From: Planctomycetota bacterium
Lineage (GTDB): Bacteria > Planctomycetota > Phycisphaerae > WQYP01
Length of the DNA stretch: 29,833 nucleotides
Direction: 5' to 3'
Assembly (NCBI GenBank): GCA_021852245.1
Contig: JAJZNY010000135.1
Location: forward strand, 1-29,833
Positions 1 to 8,751 of the stretch are shown piece by piece; the first letter of the stretch is position 1; each line of letters begins with the position of its first letter. The translations under genes and the position numbers were made by a program. A model generated the notes under the pieces. It was not told the DNA's origin. It made no database searches and was given only the letters and a program-made list of their open reading frames with translations.

Positions 1-1
1 A

Positions 2-295
2 TTTATTCCCCAGACCGGCCGCGCGGTGGCGAAACGAGTGCCCGCCCGCAATCTGATCATCTATCAGACATCATCGGCCCGCGGAATGATCCGACTGCAG
101 GATACGATTCCCGGCGTGGTTATTCGTTATACGCTCAACGGCACCGTCCCGACGGCAACATCGCCGCGATACCACCGGCCGATTGCGATCTCCATAGCTC
201 GCAAGGTGCCCGTGGTGCTGCGCAGCATTGCGGTTTTGAAGTCCGGCCGATGCAGTGCTCCGACGCGATGGGAAGTGGAACGCATGCCGCGATAA
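2..295 (+). CDS. C-terminal end of a protein with a chitobiase/hexosaminidase C-terminal-like domain (5' partial)
   Basis: The frame is open from the left edge of the window, so this is the 3' end of a longer gene rather than a small gene starting at the internal GTG at 26. The residues around IRYTLNGTVPTATSPRY match the beta-sandwich repeat often found at the C-terminus of chitobiases and as a surface module in secreted planctomycete proteins (typically IRYTLDGSxPTxxSxxY). That module is structural or carbohydrate-associated and says little about the enzyme upstream. The gene ends with TAA and is convergent with purH, 143 bases away. The catalytic part, if any, lies outside the window, so the full function cannot be read. 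Confidence 0.7.
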   Translation, partial: FIPQTGRAVAKRVPARNLIIYQTSSARGMIRLQDTIPGVVIRYTLNGTVPTATSPRYHRPIAISIARKVPVVLRSIAVLKSGRCSAPTRWEVERMPR

Positions 296-438
296 ATATC
301 CTCCCGCGGAAATTAATAATGTTTTTACCGCAGAGGACTCAGAGGTTCCGGGTGAAAATTCATTCGCGTTGCCGTACGGTCTGTAGCAAGCGGGAATAGC
401 TGGTGCCGGGCTTTGGGCGTTTCGGTCTGCTGATGGTT

Positions 439-2055
439 TTAATGCAGGAAGTGCCTGAAGCCGGTATGGATCATGGCCGCGCCCCGCTGGTTGCAGAGTT
501 CGATGGTATCGGCATCCCGTTTGGATCCGCCGGGTTGAATCAATCCCGTGATCCCGGCATCGAGCAGCAATTGCGGCCCATCGGCGAACGGGAAAAACGC
601 ATCGGAGGCCGCCACCGCCCCAGCTAATTTTTCGCCATGACCGTTGAGACGGGCGAGTTCAATCGCGAGGCGGCAACTGGTGACCCGACTCATCTGGCCG
701 GCGCCCACACCGAGCAACTGCCCATCTTTCACGATGACGATCGCATTGCTTTTGACATGCTTGCAGATTTTCCACGCGACATGCAGATCACGGGACATCT
801 CAGCGGACGGTCGGGCGGGGGTGACAACGCTGAACGCAGACTCGGGTTCAGGCACATCATCCGCCTGCTGAACGAGAACTCCGCCGGAGATGGATGTCAA
901 TTTCAGGTTGCGGGGGGCGGTATCGCCGCGAGCCGATGTCATGGGAACCGCCAGGAGACGGCAGTCGGCCCAGCGCCGGCGAAGAATATCGAGTGCATCG
1001 GGGGCAAAATCCGGGGCGATGAGAACTTCAAGAAATTTCTTACCCGCCACGATCGCCGATGCGAGTGAAGGATCGACCACCCGATTCACCGCGACAATCC
1101 CGCCAAAAGCTGCGACCGGATCACCGGCGTAGGCAAGTTCAAACGCGATGGTTGGATCAGGGGCGGCGGCACATCCGCACGGATTGGCGTGCTTGATTAC
1201 GGCGGCGGCGGGCTGGTCAAATTCTGCGGCCAGCGAGAACGCGGCGTCGGCATCAAGCAGATTAATATAGGAAAGCGTCTTGCCGTGCAGTTGTTGAGCT
1301 CCGGCCACACCAACTGAATTGCCACCATCTGCATACAGGGCGGCGGCCTGATGTGGATTTTCCCCGTAGCGGAGGTCGCTGATTTTGCGGTAGCTCTGGA
1401 TAAGAGTTGGGAAGAGTCCGGCGGTGGAGGCTTCCGAATCATCCCCCAGTTGCCGGGCAAGATAGCGATGCACGACGGCATCATAGGATGCGGTACGCGC
1501 AAAGGCGGTGACCGCGAGATTGAGCCGGAACTGCAGCCGGGTTGATCCGGAATTTTGACGCAGGTGATCAATAAAGCCGGAATACTGCGCGGGATCGGTC
1601 ACCACCGCCACTGAGCGATAATTCTTGGATGCCGAGCGCAGCATGGCGGGGCCGCCGATATCGATGTTCTCAATGGCGTGCTCGAGGTGCGTATTCGGGT
1701 CCGCCACGACTTTTTCAAAAGCGTAAAGATTAACGACGAGCAGATCGATCGGGCGGATACCGTGAACGTTCATCGCATCGAGATGCGCCGGATGATCGCG
1801 CAGGGCCAGGAGCCCGCCATGGACGGCAGGATGCAGGGTTTTGACCCGTCCGTCCATCATTTCCGGAAAACCGGTGACTGCGGAGACATCCGTAACGGGA
1901 ATACCCGCTTCGGCAATCGCGCGGGCGGTTCCGCCGGTTGAAATAATTTCGATGCCGAATTCGGAGTTCAGAACCCGGGCAAGATCCACCACGCCAGTTT
2001 TATCGGTAACGGAGATCAGTGCGCGCTGGATGGGGACGGCGTCGATGGAACTCAC
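439..2055 (-). CDS. purH: Bifunctional AICAR formyltransferase / IMP cyclohydrolase PurH
   Basis: Catalyses the last two steps of de novo purine synthesis in the cytoplasm: formylation of AICAR by 10-formyl-THF, then ring closure to IMP. The N-terminal MGS-like cyclohydrolase domain shows STGGTA, GFPEMMDGRVKTLHP and HGGLL. The C-terminal transformylase domain shows LRYGENPHQAA, the catalytic KHANPCG, KSNAIV, GAGQMSR and SDAFFPFADG, and ends in the usual GFRHFLH. I chose the GTG at 2055 (538 aa, close to the usual 510-530), because GGAG lies 9 bases upstream and homology begins just after it. An ATG at 2136 in the same frame would add 27 residues that do not look like PurH. It lies downstream of the PQQ-like gene on the same strand and may be cotranscribed. 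Family assignment is firm; the start is inferred. Confidence 0.95.
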   Translation of the reverse strand: MSSIDAVPIQRALISVTDKTGVVDLARVLNSEFGIEIISTGGTARAIAEAGIPVTDVSAVTGFPEMMDGRVKTLHPAVHGGLLALRDHPAHLDAMNVHGIRPIDLLVVNLYAFEKVVADPNTHLEHAIENIDIGGPAMLRSASKNYRSVAVVTDPAQYSGFIDHLRQNSGSTRLQFRLNLAVTAFARTASYDAVVHRYLARQLGDDSEASTAGLFPTLIQSYRKISDLRYGENPHQAAALYADGGNSVGVAGAQQLHGKTLSYINLLDADAAFSLAAEFDQPAAAVIKHANPCGCAAAPDPTIAFELAYAGDPVAAFGGIVAVNRVVDPSLASAIVAGKKFLEVLIAPDFAPDALDILRRRWADCRLLAVPMTSARGDTAPRNLKLTSISGGVLVQQADDVPEPESAFSVVTPARPSAEMSRDLHVAWKICKHVKSNAIVIVKDGQLLGVGAGQMSRVTSCRLAIELARLNGHGEKLAGAVAASDAFFPFADGPQLLLDAGITGLIQPGGSKRDADTIELCNQRGAAMIHTGFRHFLH

Positions 2056-2161
2056 GAGAGGTGTCTCCAATGAAAGATTGAGTAATAGACAGATGGCGGA
2101 TATCGACGTTCGGAACGAAGACTCCGCAAAAATCACCGATTGAAATGATCAGCCATTCAGA

Positions 2162-3283
2162 TCAATCCAATGGATAGCGACGCACCAATGCGAGGAGAAA
2201 GCCATTGGTGGATGCGACGTAAATGCGTTTTGAAACCGTGGATTTTGCATACACACACGGAGTCGATTCCGTTGCGCGGTAAATCACATCTCCATCGGCA
2301 GGGGAGATAATTAGAAGCTGATTCCGACCGGAGGCGGCAATTCTGTGGCCGACCTCCCCGACAATACGTTTTACGCCCACTACCGGGCCCCACTGGATCG
2401 ATCCGGTGGTTGGATTCAGGCTTATCAGTCCGGCGCCGCCGGTGCAGATCGTCAGTCGTTTACCAAACATCACGGGCTGGTGGGTCAATCGGCCGGGCAG
2501 GCGTGTAATCCACGGCGCCAGTCCTGTTGAAGCATTAATGGCGTACAGATTGTGGTTGAGACATGGAACGAAAACCAGATGGCCGTCCGTGCCGAGATCA
2601 GCAACAACGGAACCCGAGAGAAGCCGCCGCCACCCCCCACTGCCATCGGTTGCGATGTGTCCCCAGACGCGACCGTCTTGAGATCCGCAGACCATCATTC
2701 CGTCCAGAACGATCGGCCGGGAGAGAAACGCATCCCCGCGTGAAAATTGGGCCCAGTGCATGAAGATGGGTATGTGGGGCGAGAGAACATACATGCGGTC
2801 ATGATAAGCCCCGATGAACATGCGGCCGTTGCTGATTAAAGGGCGAGTTGAGGGGGCAAACTTGAGGGTCTGCGATTTGGTGACCGATCCGTCGGCCTTG
2901 CTGACGACCAGCAGCTTGCTGCCGGCAACGATCAGCAGATGGTTTTTACCATAGCTGATCGGTTCAAGTGTCGCCTGCCCGCGCACGGCGTATTGCTGAG
3001 TCCATTGGATGGAGCCGGACGAGGCGTTGATACAAATCAGATAGCCATATTTGGTCAAGACATAGACTTTTTTCCCGAGCAACCAGACATGGGTGATCCG
3101 GTCGTGGGTTCGTGGCCCCAAGCCGAGGGGCATCTGCCAGAGTACTTTGAGACGTGCATGGTGAAGCACGGAGTTGGAAAACGGGGCCGTGGCAGCCCGT
3201 GCGAATGTGGTTATCAACGTTATCGAGGCAACCACCACGATCATCATGGCGGCACCGGAGCGACTCCACCGCTTGGCATGCAT
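2162..3283 (-). CDS. Exported PQQ-like beta-propeller protein (BamB-like fold)
   Basis: A 373-aa protein with an N-terminal signal sequence (positive MHAKRWSR, hydrophobic residues about 12-28, ARA-A cleavage-like site near 30). The mature part has repeated PQQ-type blade motifs, for example YGYLICINASSGSIQW, LYAINASTGLAPW and LISLNPTTGSIQW, which fold into a beta-propeller. Such proteins range from the outer-membrane assembly factor BamB to dehydrogenases and uncharacterised scaffolds. I see no lipobox and no quinoprotein active-site signature, so a scaffold or binding role is more likely than an enzyme. The start is the ATG at 3283, with AGGAG 8 bases upstream; a TTG directly before it is less likely. 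It is followed by purH on the same strand and is divergent from nadK. The specific function is unknown. Confidence 0.75.
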   Translation of the reverse strand: MHAKRWSRSGAAMMIVVVASITLITTFARAATAPFSNSVLHHARLKVLWQMPLGLGPRTHDRITHVWLLGKKVYVLTKYGYLICINASSGSIQWTQQYAVRGQATLEPISYGKNHLLIVAGSKLLVVSKADGSVTKSQTLKFAPSTRPLISNGRMFIGAYHDRMYVLSPHIPIFMHWAQFSRGDAFLSRPIVLDGMMVCGSQDGRVWGHIATDGSGGWRRLLSGSVVADLGTDGHLVFVPCLNHNLYAINASTGLAPWITRLPGRLTHQPVMFGKRLTICTGGAGLISLNPTTGSIQWGPVVGVKRIVGEVGHRIAASGRNQLLIISPADGDVIYRATESTPCVYAKSTVSKRIYVASTNGFLLALVRRYPLD

Positions 3284-3490
3284 CAATTTAGCTCCTAAAA
3301 CTTCAGCAACCGTTCGAATTTCATGCGGCGGTGCATATCGGCGAATACCGCCGCACCCCCGGCGATTGTTGTAACACCGCCTTTGCGTCCCCGCAATACC
3401 GATGCGCCAATCTTAACCGCCGGGTTTTAATGGTCAACTTGCATCGATCGGCAGTTTCAAGATGCGGGTCAATGCCTGCCGAGATTCGGT

Positions 3491-3520
3491 TTGTCTCGGA
3501 ACCGCACGACGGGGTATAGC
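3491..3520 (+). promoter_or_regulatory. Candidate sigma-70-type promoter for the nadK operon
   Basis: TTGTCT (3491-3496) and TATAGC (3515-3520) are separated by 18 bases and lie about 70 bases before the nadK start, in the 307-base gap between the divergent PQQ-like gene and nadK. The match is by eye only. No other notable structure was seen in this gap. Confidence 0.35.
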
Positions 3521-3590
3521 GGACGATGTGGAAGCGGTCCGACCTACATGACTGGAGGCAATGTCGCGGGGCCGGTATCCTATGGAATAG

Positions 3591-4469
3591 ATGAAGGTTC
3601 TGCTTATCGCCAATTCTGCCAAGCATGAGGCCGTTGCCGCCGGCCACCACTTACTGGCTGATTTTTCGCGTCGGAGTGGCGTAAACGCCCGGTTTATGGA
3701 GGGTGTAGATGAGGCGAGCATCGGAAACCTGACGGACATACCGGATCTGATCGTGCTGCTCGGGGGTGATGGGACGATCCTGCAGGCGGCCCGGTTTCTG
3801 GCCCGGTACGGTGCCCCGGTCGCGGGGATTAACTTCGGCAAGCTGGGTTACATGGCGGCCTTCACACTTGATCAATTCAAGCAACATCTGCCCGCCCTGC
3901 TGGAGGGGAGATTCCAGACGACTGACCGCCTCATGCTGCAGGCGTCTATACGTGGACCTGAATCGGAGCCGCACGGTCATGACGTTCAACACGCGACGAA
4001 CCTGGAAGCTGAATATCTGGCACTTAATGATGTGGTACTTAACGCCGGAGCTCCGTTTCGCATGGTGGAACTCACGGTGCGTGTGGATGATTCGGACACG
4101 GCCACTTTTCGCGGTGATGGAATCATCATTTCCACCGCGTCGGGGTCAACGGGATACAACCTCTCAGCCGGTGGACCGCTGATTACTCCGGATGTCCGGG
4201 CTATGGTGATAACTCCCATCTGCGCTCATTCGCTCTCGTTCCGGCCGGTTGTGGTACCCGACGGGAGTGCCATCGGTATTAAACCGCGGCGACTGAACGA
4301 AGGGACGCATCTGGTGATGGATGGGATGATTATTCATCCATTGAATGTGAAACAATACGTGGTTGTTAAAAAGGCCCCGCACCCGCTGCGTCTGGTGATC
4401 AACCCACGCCAGACACACTGGGAATTACTCGCCAGCAAGCTGCACTGGGCGAGCCGTCCGACGGCCTGA
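3591..4469 (+). CDS. nadK: NAD kinase
   Basis: Phosphorylates NAD+ to NADP+ using ATP (or polyphosphate in some members). The 292-aa sequence has the complete family signature: GGDGT with catalytic-site Asp60 (residues 58-62), the ND pair at 146-147, the nucleotide-binding loop STASGSTGYNLSAGGP (181-196) and PICAHSLSFRPVVVP (209-223). Length is typical of bacterial NadK. GGAA lies a few bases before the ATG. It is the first gene of a plus-strand run, 44 bases ahead of a membrane protein gene. Cytoplasmic. The loop is STASGSTGY where many homologues have STPTGSTAY, a common variation. Confidence 0.95.
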   Translation: MKVLLIANSAKHEAVAAGHHLLADFSRRSGVNARFMEGVDEASIGNLTDIPDLIVLLGGDGTILQAARFLARYGAPVAGINFGKLGYMAAFTLDQFKQHLPALLEGRFQTTDRLMLQASIRGPESEPHGHDVQHATNLEAEYLALNDVVLNAGAPFRMVELTVRVDDSDTATFRGDGIIISTASGSTGYNLSAGGPLITPDVRAMVITPICAHSLSFRPVVVPDGSAIGIKPRRLNEGTHLVMDGMIIHPLNVKQYVVVKKAPHPLRLVINPRQTHWELLASKLHWASRPTA

Positions 4470-4513
4470 CATGAAGTGTTCCAGTTGGTGAAGATGGACA
4501 GGTTGAACTGAGT

Positions 4514-6253
4514 ATGACAAAACAGATGACGACATCTCCGATACCCTCAGGTAGCAAGGGCGCGGCATTGTGCGAAAGTGCCATGGATTTTCGTTACATA
4601 TTTCGGGCATTTCGAATATCCATTGAACCGGGCATCTGGGTGCTGGCTCTGCTGGCGCTGGTAATCATCTACACGGCCGGGAGGGCGGTTGATGGCATCT
4701 GGGGGCCGCAGGTATTACCCGGGGAAATATCATCGTTTCATGATCCGTCACCGGGGGCCTACCGGGAGATGATCATTCAGGATCGGCTAAATCGGCAGGC
4801 GGCACTGGCGGAGATGCTGCAGGACTACGCGACTCCGCTGCACTCCAAGCAGATTAATGCGCTGGAGCATGATCCACGGGCGGCGGAAAGTGCGATCGTG
4901 GCCGGGATGGAGAGGCGTTTTCATCATCGGCTGGCGGCGCTGGCCAAAGAGCAACCTGCTCTGTCGGCCCGGGCCCTGCATCGGCGAGAGCGCCGACTCG
5001 CCATGGAATTGCTCGGGAATGTGCGACAGGTGCAACGATCCGTGGGACGCGGGATATTTGACGCGGCCATGCATGAGGAACTGAAGGAATTTCACGATCT
5101 CGTATTCAATGTTCTCAACCCCCTGCGGATTGAGACGACCAAGGCTGTGTCGCCGGCGGGAGGACGCCCCACGGGCTTTGAGATATCGGTCGCGGTCACA
5201 CCGCGAAGTTCGTCCGTGGCGTGGCAATCCGACACCGTATGGGGTTGCCTGGCGAACATGTTTGTCACGGTGCCGGAATGGCTGATCGCTGGTGCGCCGC
5301 CGATGATCGCCCGGCATTCGGAAAGTGGGTTGCGACTGGGGTTTGAGCGAGTCGGCTATCTGTTGACGATCATGATTTTCTTCATCATATGCATTGTGCT
5401 GCTGGCGCTGACAGGCGGAGCCATCTGCCGCTACACGGCGCTGCGACTGGCGGGAGAGGATCCTTCGATTTTTTCCTGCCTCGTCTTTTCCGTACGGCGT
5501 TTCTGGTATTTCGTCCGTGCGCCTCTGCTGCCGATCGGACTGGTGGTGGTGCTGGGGGCGGTGATGATTGCGATTTCGCTTATCGGCGCCATACCGTGGG
5601 TCGGGCCGATCGTGCTGGGCATGCTGTTCATTGTTCTGCTGCTGGGCGGATTTATGATCATGCTGGTGGTGCTGGGGTTTGTGGCGGGCCTGCATCTGAT
5701 CTACCCCTGCCTTTCCGTTGAGGCATCGGATGGGTTCGACTCCATCAGCCGCAGTTTCAGCTACATCTACAACAGTCCGTGGCGAGCCGCCTTTTATACG
5801 ATTGTCGCACTGGTCTACGGAGTGCTTACCTGGTTCTTCCTGCTGGTGGCGATGTATGTGCTGCTTTCGGCCACACACTTTTGCGCCGCCATCGGGATGA
5901 GCTTTTTCGGTTTGGAGCACGGGACTTATTCGGGCGTTTCGGTGCTGGAGACCATCTGGCGGACGCCGCATCTGGAGCGTTTGATCGCGCCGATCAACTG
6001 GTGGGCGATGGGTTGGAGTGAATGGATTGCCGCCATTTTTGTCTATTTCTGGCTTTTCCTGCTGGTGACGCTGCTGGGGGCGTACGTGGTGGCATATTAT
6101 TTTGCATCAAGCACCATTATTTATCTGTTGCTTCGACGTCATGTGGACGGGCAGCCCCTGAGTGACATTGAACACCTGGAGGATGCCGCGACGGGGCAGA
6201 CTGCGACGAGCGGCGGCGCTGCGGCCGGGGCGGCTTCAGGGGGAACAGCCTGA
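4514..6253 (+). CDS. Large multi-pass membrane protein of unknown function
   Basis: I do not recognise this 579-aa family. One hydrophobic segment lies at 41-57. It is followed by a roughly 220-residue, largely hydrophilic and Arg/Glu-rich stretch (about 75-275) that could form helices. A cluster of strongly hydrophobic segments then follows at about 281-303, 337-360, 362-396, 425-455 and 503-540. The tail is rich in Ala, Gly and Thr (558-579). The PWRAAFY and YLLLRRHVDG segments near the last helices recall planctomycete membrane proteins often annotated only as hypothetical. An internal Met at 24 could be an alternative start. The gene ends 2 bases before the peptidase gene, so translation is probably coupled. 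Its position between nadK and a metallopeptidase does not by itself reveal a function. Confidence 0.8.
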   Translation: MTKQMTTSPIPSGSKGAALCESAMDFRYIFRAFRISIEPGIWVLALLALVIIYTAGRAVDGIWGPQVLPGEISSFHDPSPGAYREMIIQDRLNRQAALAEMLQDYATPLHSKQINALEHDPRAAESAIVAGMERRFHHRLAALAKEQPALSARALHRRERRLAMELLGNVRQVQRSVGRGIFDAAMHEELKEFHDLVFNVLNPLRIETTKAVSPAGGRPTGFEISVAVTPRSSSVAWQSDTVWGCLANMFVTVPEWLIAGAPPMIARHSESGLRLGFERVGYLLTIMIFFIICIVLLALTGGAICRYTALRLAGEDPSIFSCLVFSVRRFWYFVRAPLLPIGLVVVLGAVMIAISLIGAIPWVGPIVLGMLFIVLLLGGFMIMLVVLGFVAGLHLIYPCLSVEASDGFDSISRSFSYIYNSPWRAAFYTIVALVYGVLTWFFLLVAMYVLLSATHFCAAIGMSFFGLEHGTYSGVSVLETIWRTPHLERLIAPINWWAMGWSEWIAAIFVYFWLFLLVTLLGAYVVAYYFASSTIIYLLLRRHVDGQPLSDIEHLEDAATGQTATSGGAAAGAASGGTA

Positions 6254-6255
6254 CG

Positions 6256-7530
6256 ATGATCAGCAGTCACTTTCTGAGCATACTCAAGACACTTTGTGAT
6301 CTTCCGACCGCCCCGCTGCACGAAGAACATGTGCTGGGTTGGATTGCGGCATTTGTGGAAACGCTTGCACCGCCGGGAACATTAGAATGCCATTTCGACC
6401 GGGCGGGAAATCTGCGGGTGGATCATGTCGTGCCGGATGATTCTTCGGCTGAACCGACTGCGAAAGCTGATGCCGGTGGACTGCAGCGAGGTGTGTCCGA
6501 GAGAGGCGCCCGAAAACTGGCATTTGAAGCCCATGTGGACCATCCGGGTTTTGTAACCGGTGAGATGATCAGCGAAGAAGATGGACTGCTGCGGGCGGAA
6601 TTTCTCGGGGGCGTCAGACGATCCTGTTTTGCGGGTGCCGGCGTGCGGCTGTTTTATCCGGATGACCCATCGGCCTGGAGTTTGGCGGTTGTGACGGGGG
6701 AACCGAAGCGGGTGGAAGATTCTGACACGCTGAGTTGCGTGCTGAAGTTGCGGAAGCCGGGGCAACGGATTCCCGCCGGGGTGATCGGGATGTGGGACCT
6801 GCCCGATGCTGCTATATCAGGCGATTATTTCATGGCGCGGGTGTGCGATGATCTGACGGGTGCGGCCGCCATGCTCTGTATGCTTGATGAAGTTTGCCGG
6901 CGCGGAATTCGGGAGCCGTTCTCACTGCTTTTCACACGCGGCGAGGAGATCGGTTTTCTCGGTGCCATTGCCGCTATTGAGGACGGGACTTTGGCCACTT
7001 CCGATGAGCGGGCGAGCTGGTCGGTGGTCGGTCTGGAAAATAGCCGGGCCCTGCCGCAGGCGCAGATGGGTAACGGACCGGTGGTGCGTGTGGGTGACCG
7101 GACGGGCATATTCAGTTCGGCTCTGACGCGATTTATTAAACTATGCGCGGATGATCTGGCGGACGCCAAGCCCGAATTTCAGTACCAGCGGGCTTTGATG
7201 GATGGTGGCACGTGTGACAGTACGGCTTTTGATGCGGCGGGATTTGATTCCGCGGGGCTGACATTGCCGCTGGCCAATTACCACAATATGCTCTCTGAAG
7301 AGGAGCCGTGTTGCAGTGAAGCACCTCGAACCGGAGATAAAATCGCCGCCGAGGGGATTCATCTTGAAGATTTTGCCAATCTGGTGGAGTTGATGCTGCA
7401 GGTGGTAAGCCGATTTTCGGCCTATACGGGGGATCATCGCGGACTTCAAGAGCAGTTCCGCAGTCGCCTGTCCCGCTGGGCCGATCGACTTTATGCCACC
7501 GCCCGGGTGCACCGGCAAATGGATGATTAG
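6256..7530 (+). CDS. M42-like zinc aminopeptidase
   Basis: A 424-aa co-catalytic metallopeptidase of the M42/M28/M20 clan, closest in layout to M42 (FrvX/PepA-type) cytosolic aminopeptidases. Expected metal and catalytic residues are visible: AHVDH (His93 ligand, Asp95), CDDLTGA with the bridging Asp (198/199), TRGEEIGFLGA with the Glu pair 230-231, GLENS (Glu261), and a final His343 in LANYHNM. There is no signal peptide, so a cytoplasmic peptide-trimming role is likely. The 60-85 region is an extra low-complexity insertion between early strands. It sits 2 bases after the membrane protein stop, with AGGGGGA upstream inside that gene, and abuts the ribonuclease D gene directly. The substrate is not predictable. 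An M28- or M20-like assignment is the alternative. Confidence 0.85.
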   Translation: MISSHFLSILKTLCDLPTAPLHEEHVLGWIAAFVETLAPPGTLECHFDRAGNLRVDHVVPDDSSAEPTAKADAGGLQRGVSERGARKLAFEAHVDHPGFVTGEMISEEDGLLRAEFLGGVRRSCFAGAGVRLFYPDDPSAWSLAVVTGEPKRVEDSDTLSCVLKLRKPGQRIPAGVIGMWDLPDAAISGDYFMARVCDDLTGAAAMLCMLDEVCRRGIREPFSLLFTRGEEIGFLGAIAAIEDGTLATSDERASWSVVGLENSRALPQAQMGNGPVVRVGDRTGIFSSALTRFIKLCADDLADAKPEFQYQRALMDGGTCDSTAFDAAGFDSAGLTLPLANYHNMLSEEEPCCSEAPRTGDKIAAEGIHLEDFANLVELMLQVVSRFSAYTGDHRGLQEQFRSRLSRWADRLYATARVHRQMDD

Positions 7531-8748
7531 ATGACCCGAATGAACAAAACAGCCCGGCCGCCGCAGACTGCGGATTTTATCTGGATCGATTCTGAGCCGG
7601 AGCTGGTAAAGTTCTGTCGGCAGCTGGCGCACGCGGGGGCCTTTGGATTTGATACGGAATTTATCGGCGAGCGCACCTATCAGCCGGAGCTCTGCCTTAT
7701 TCAATTGTGCGGTGCGAAGCAGGTAGCGCTGGTCGATCCGATGGCCATCAATGATCTGACGCCGTTGGGAGAGCTGATGATCGACGCGAACATTATTAAA
7801 TACTGCCATGCCGGCGAGCAGGATATCGCCATCATGCACCAATGCGGTTTTACGCCTGCGTCGGTGTTTGATACGCAACTGATGGCGGGACTGCTGGGGC
7901 TGGTCTATCCAATATCGTACGCCAAACTGGTTGAACACATCTGCGACGTACAGTTGGACAAAGCGCACACCTACAGCGCCTGGGATCGGCGCCCGCTGGC
8001 CCATGCCCAGCTGACTTATGCTGCAGATGATGTGCGTTACCTGCCGGCGGTATACGGGCGGCTCCGGGAGCAGATTGAATCTCATGGCCGGGTGCAATGG
8101 ATGAACGAGCTTTGCACTGAGGAATTGAAGCAGGCCGTCGAACCGCCGGACCCTCGCCGCCTGTGGCTGAAAATCAAGGTGCCTCGATCCATGAGCCGGG
8201 AGCAACTGGGAGTTCTCCGTGAACTGACGGCATGGCGGCATCAACTGGCGTATGAACATGATACGCCAGTGAGAGCGTTTATGACGGACGCAGCGATTCG
8301 GGATATTGCCAAGATAATGCCTCGCAGCATGGCTCAGCTTTCCCGTATTGAAGGGATCAGCGGACAGGAACTGCAGTCGTACGGCCCATTCATTCTGGAT
8401 TTAATACAGAAGATGCGTGAGGCCCCACGTGACGAGTTGCCGGAACCGCTTCAGGAGCCGAGGGATTCGCTGGAGTGCAGTCAGTACATTGAACGTGTCT
8501 GGGCGGCGGCGCAGGCCATCTGCCTGGGGCAGAGCGTAACGACCGGACTGGTGACCAGTCAGAGTGCCATCGCGGATTGGGCGGCACGAAAAATGGCGGG
8601 CGAGAATCTCGACTCGCATGAACTGATGCGGGGGTGGCGGCGCGAATGTCTGGGCAAACCGCTGGAGGAACTCGTGGACGGCCATTGCCGATTGACGATC
8701 TCGATGAGCGGGAATGAATTCAAATCGTCGATTCAGACGGGGAATTGA
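7531..8748 (+). CDS. rnd: Ribonuclease D (DEDDy 3'-5' exoribonuclease with HRDC domain)
   Basis: Trims 3' ends of tRNA precursors and other stable RNAs. All DEDDy residues are present: Asp41 and Glu43 in FDTEFIGE, Asp98 in HAGEQDI, and Tyr163...Asp167 in YAADD. An HRDC nucleic-acid-binding domain follows at about 222-295 (REQLGVLRELTAWRHQLA through MAQLSRIEGIS). The C-terminal ~110 residues include a second, weaker helical region, as in E. coli RNase D, which has two HRDC-like domains. At 405 aa it is slightly longer than the E. coli enzyme. The ATG follows the stop of the peptidase gene immediately (TAGATG), so translational coupling is likely; Met4 is an alternative start. Confidence in the enzyme family is high. 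Confidence 0.92.
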   Translation: MTRMNKTARPPQTADFIWIDSEPELVKFCRQLAHAGAFGFDTEFIGERTYQPELCLIQLCGAKQVALVDPMAINDLTPLGELMIDANIIKYCHAGEQDIAIMHQCGFTPASVFDTQLMAGLLGLVYPISYAKLVEHICDVQLDKAHTYSAWDRRPLAHAQLTYAADDVRYLPAVYGRLREQIESHGRVQWMNELCTEELKQAVEPPDPRRLWLKIKVPRSMSREQLGVLRELTAWRHQLAYEHDTPVRAFMTDAAIRDIAKIMPRSMAQLSRIEGISGQELQSYGPFILDLIQKMREAPRDELPEPLQEPRDSLECSQYIERVWAAAQAICLGQSVTTGLVTSQSAIADWAARKMAGENLDSHELMRGWRRECLGKPLEELVDGHCRLTISMSGNEFKSSIQTGN

Positions 8749-8751
8749 TGA

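Noticed and set aside
4787..5971. Long minus-strand open frame (394 codons) opposite the membrane protein gene
   Set aside because: Its composition (His, Gln and Arg rich) is that expected of the antisense of a hydrophobic GC-rich gene; no motif and no ribosome site.
7141..8259. Long minus-strand open frame (372 codons) opposite the peptidase and rnd genes
   Set aside because: It spans two clear plus-strand genes and has no recognisable domain.
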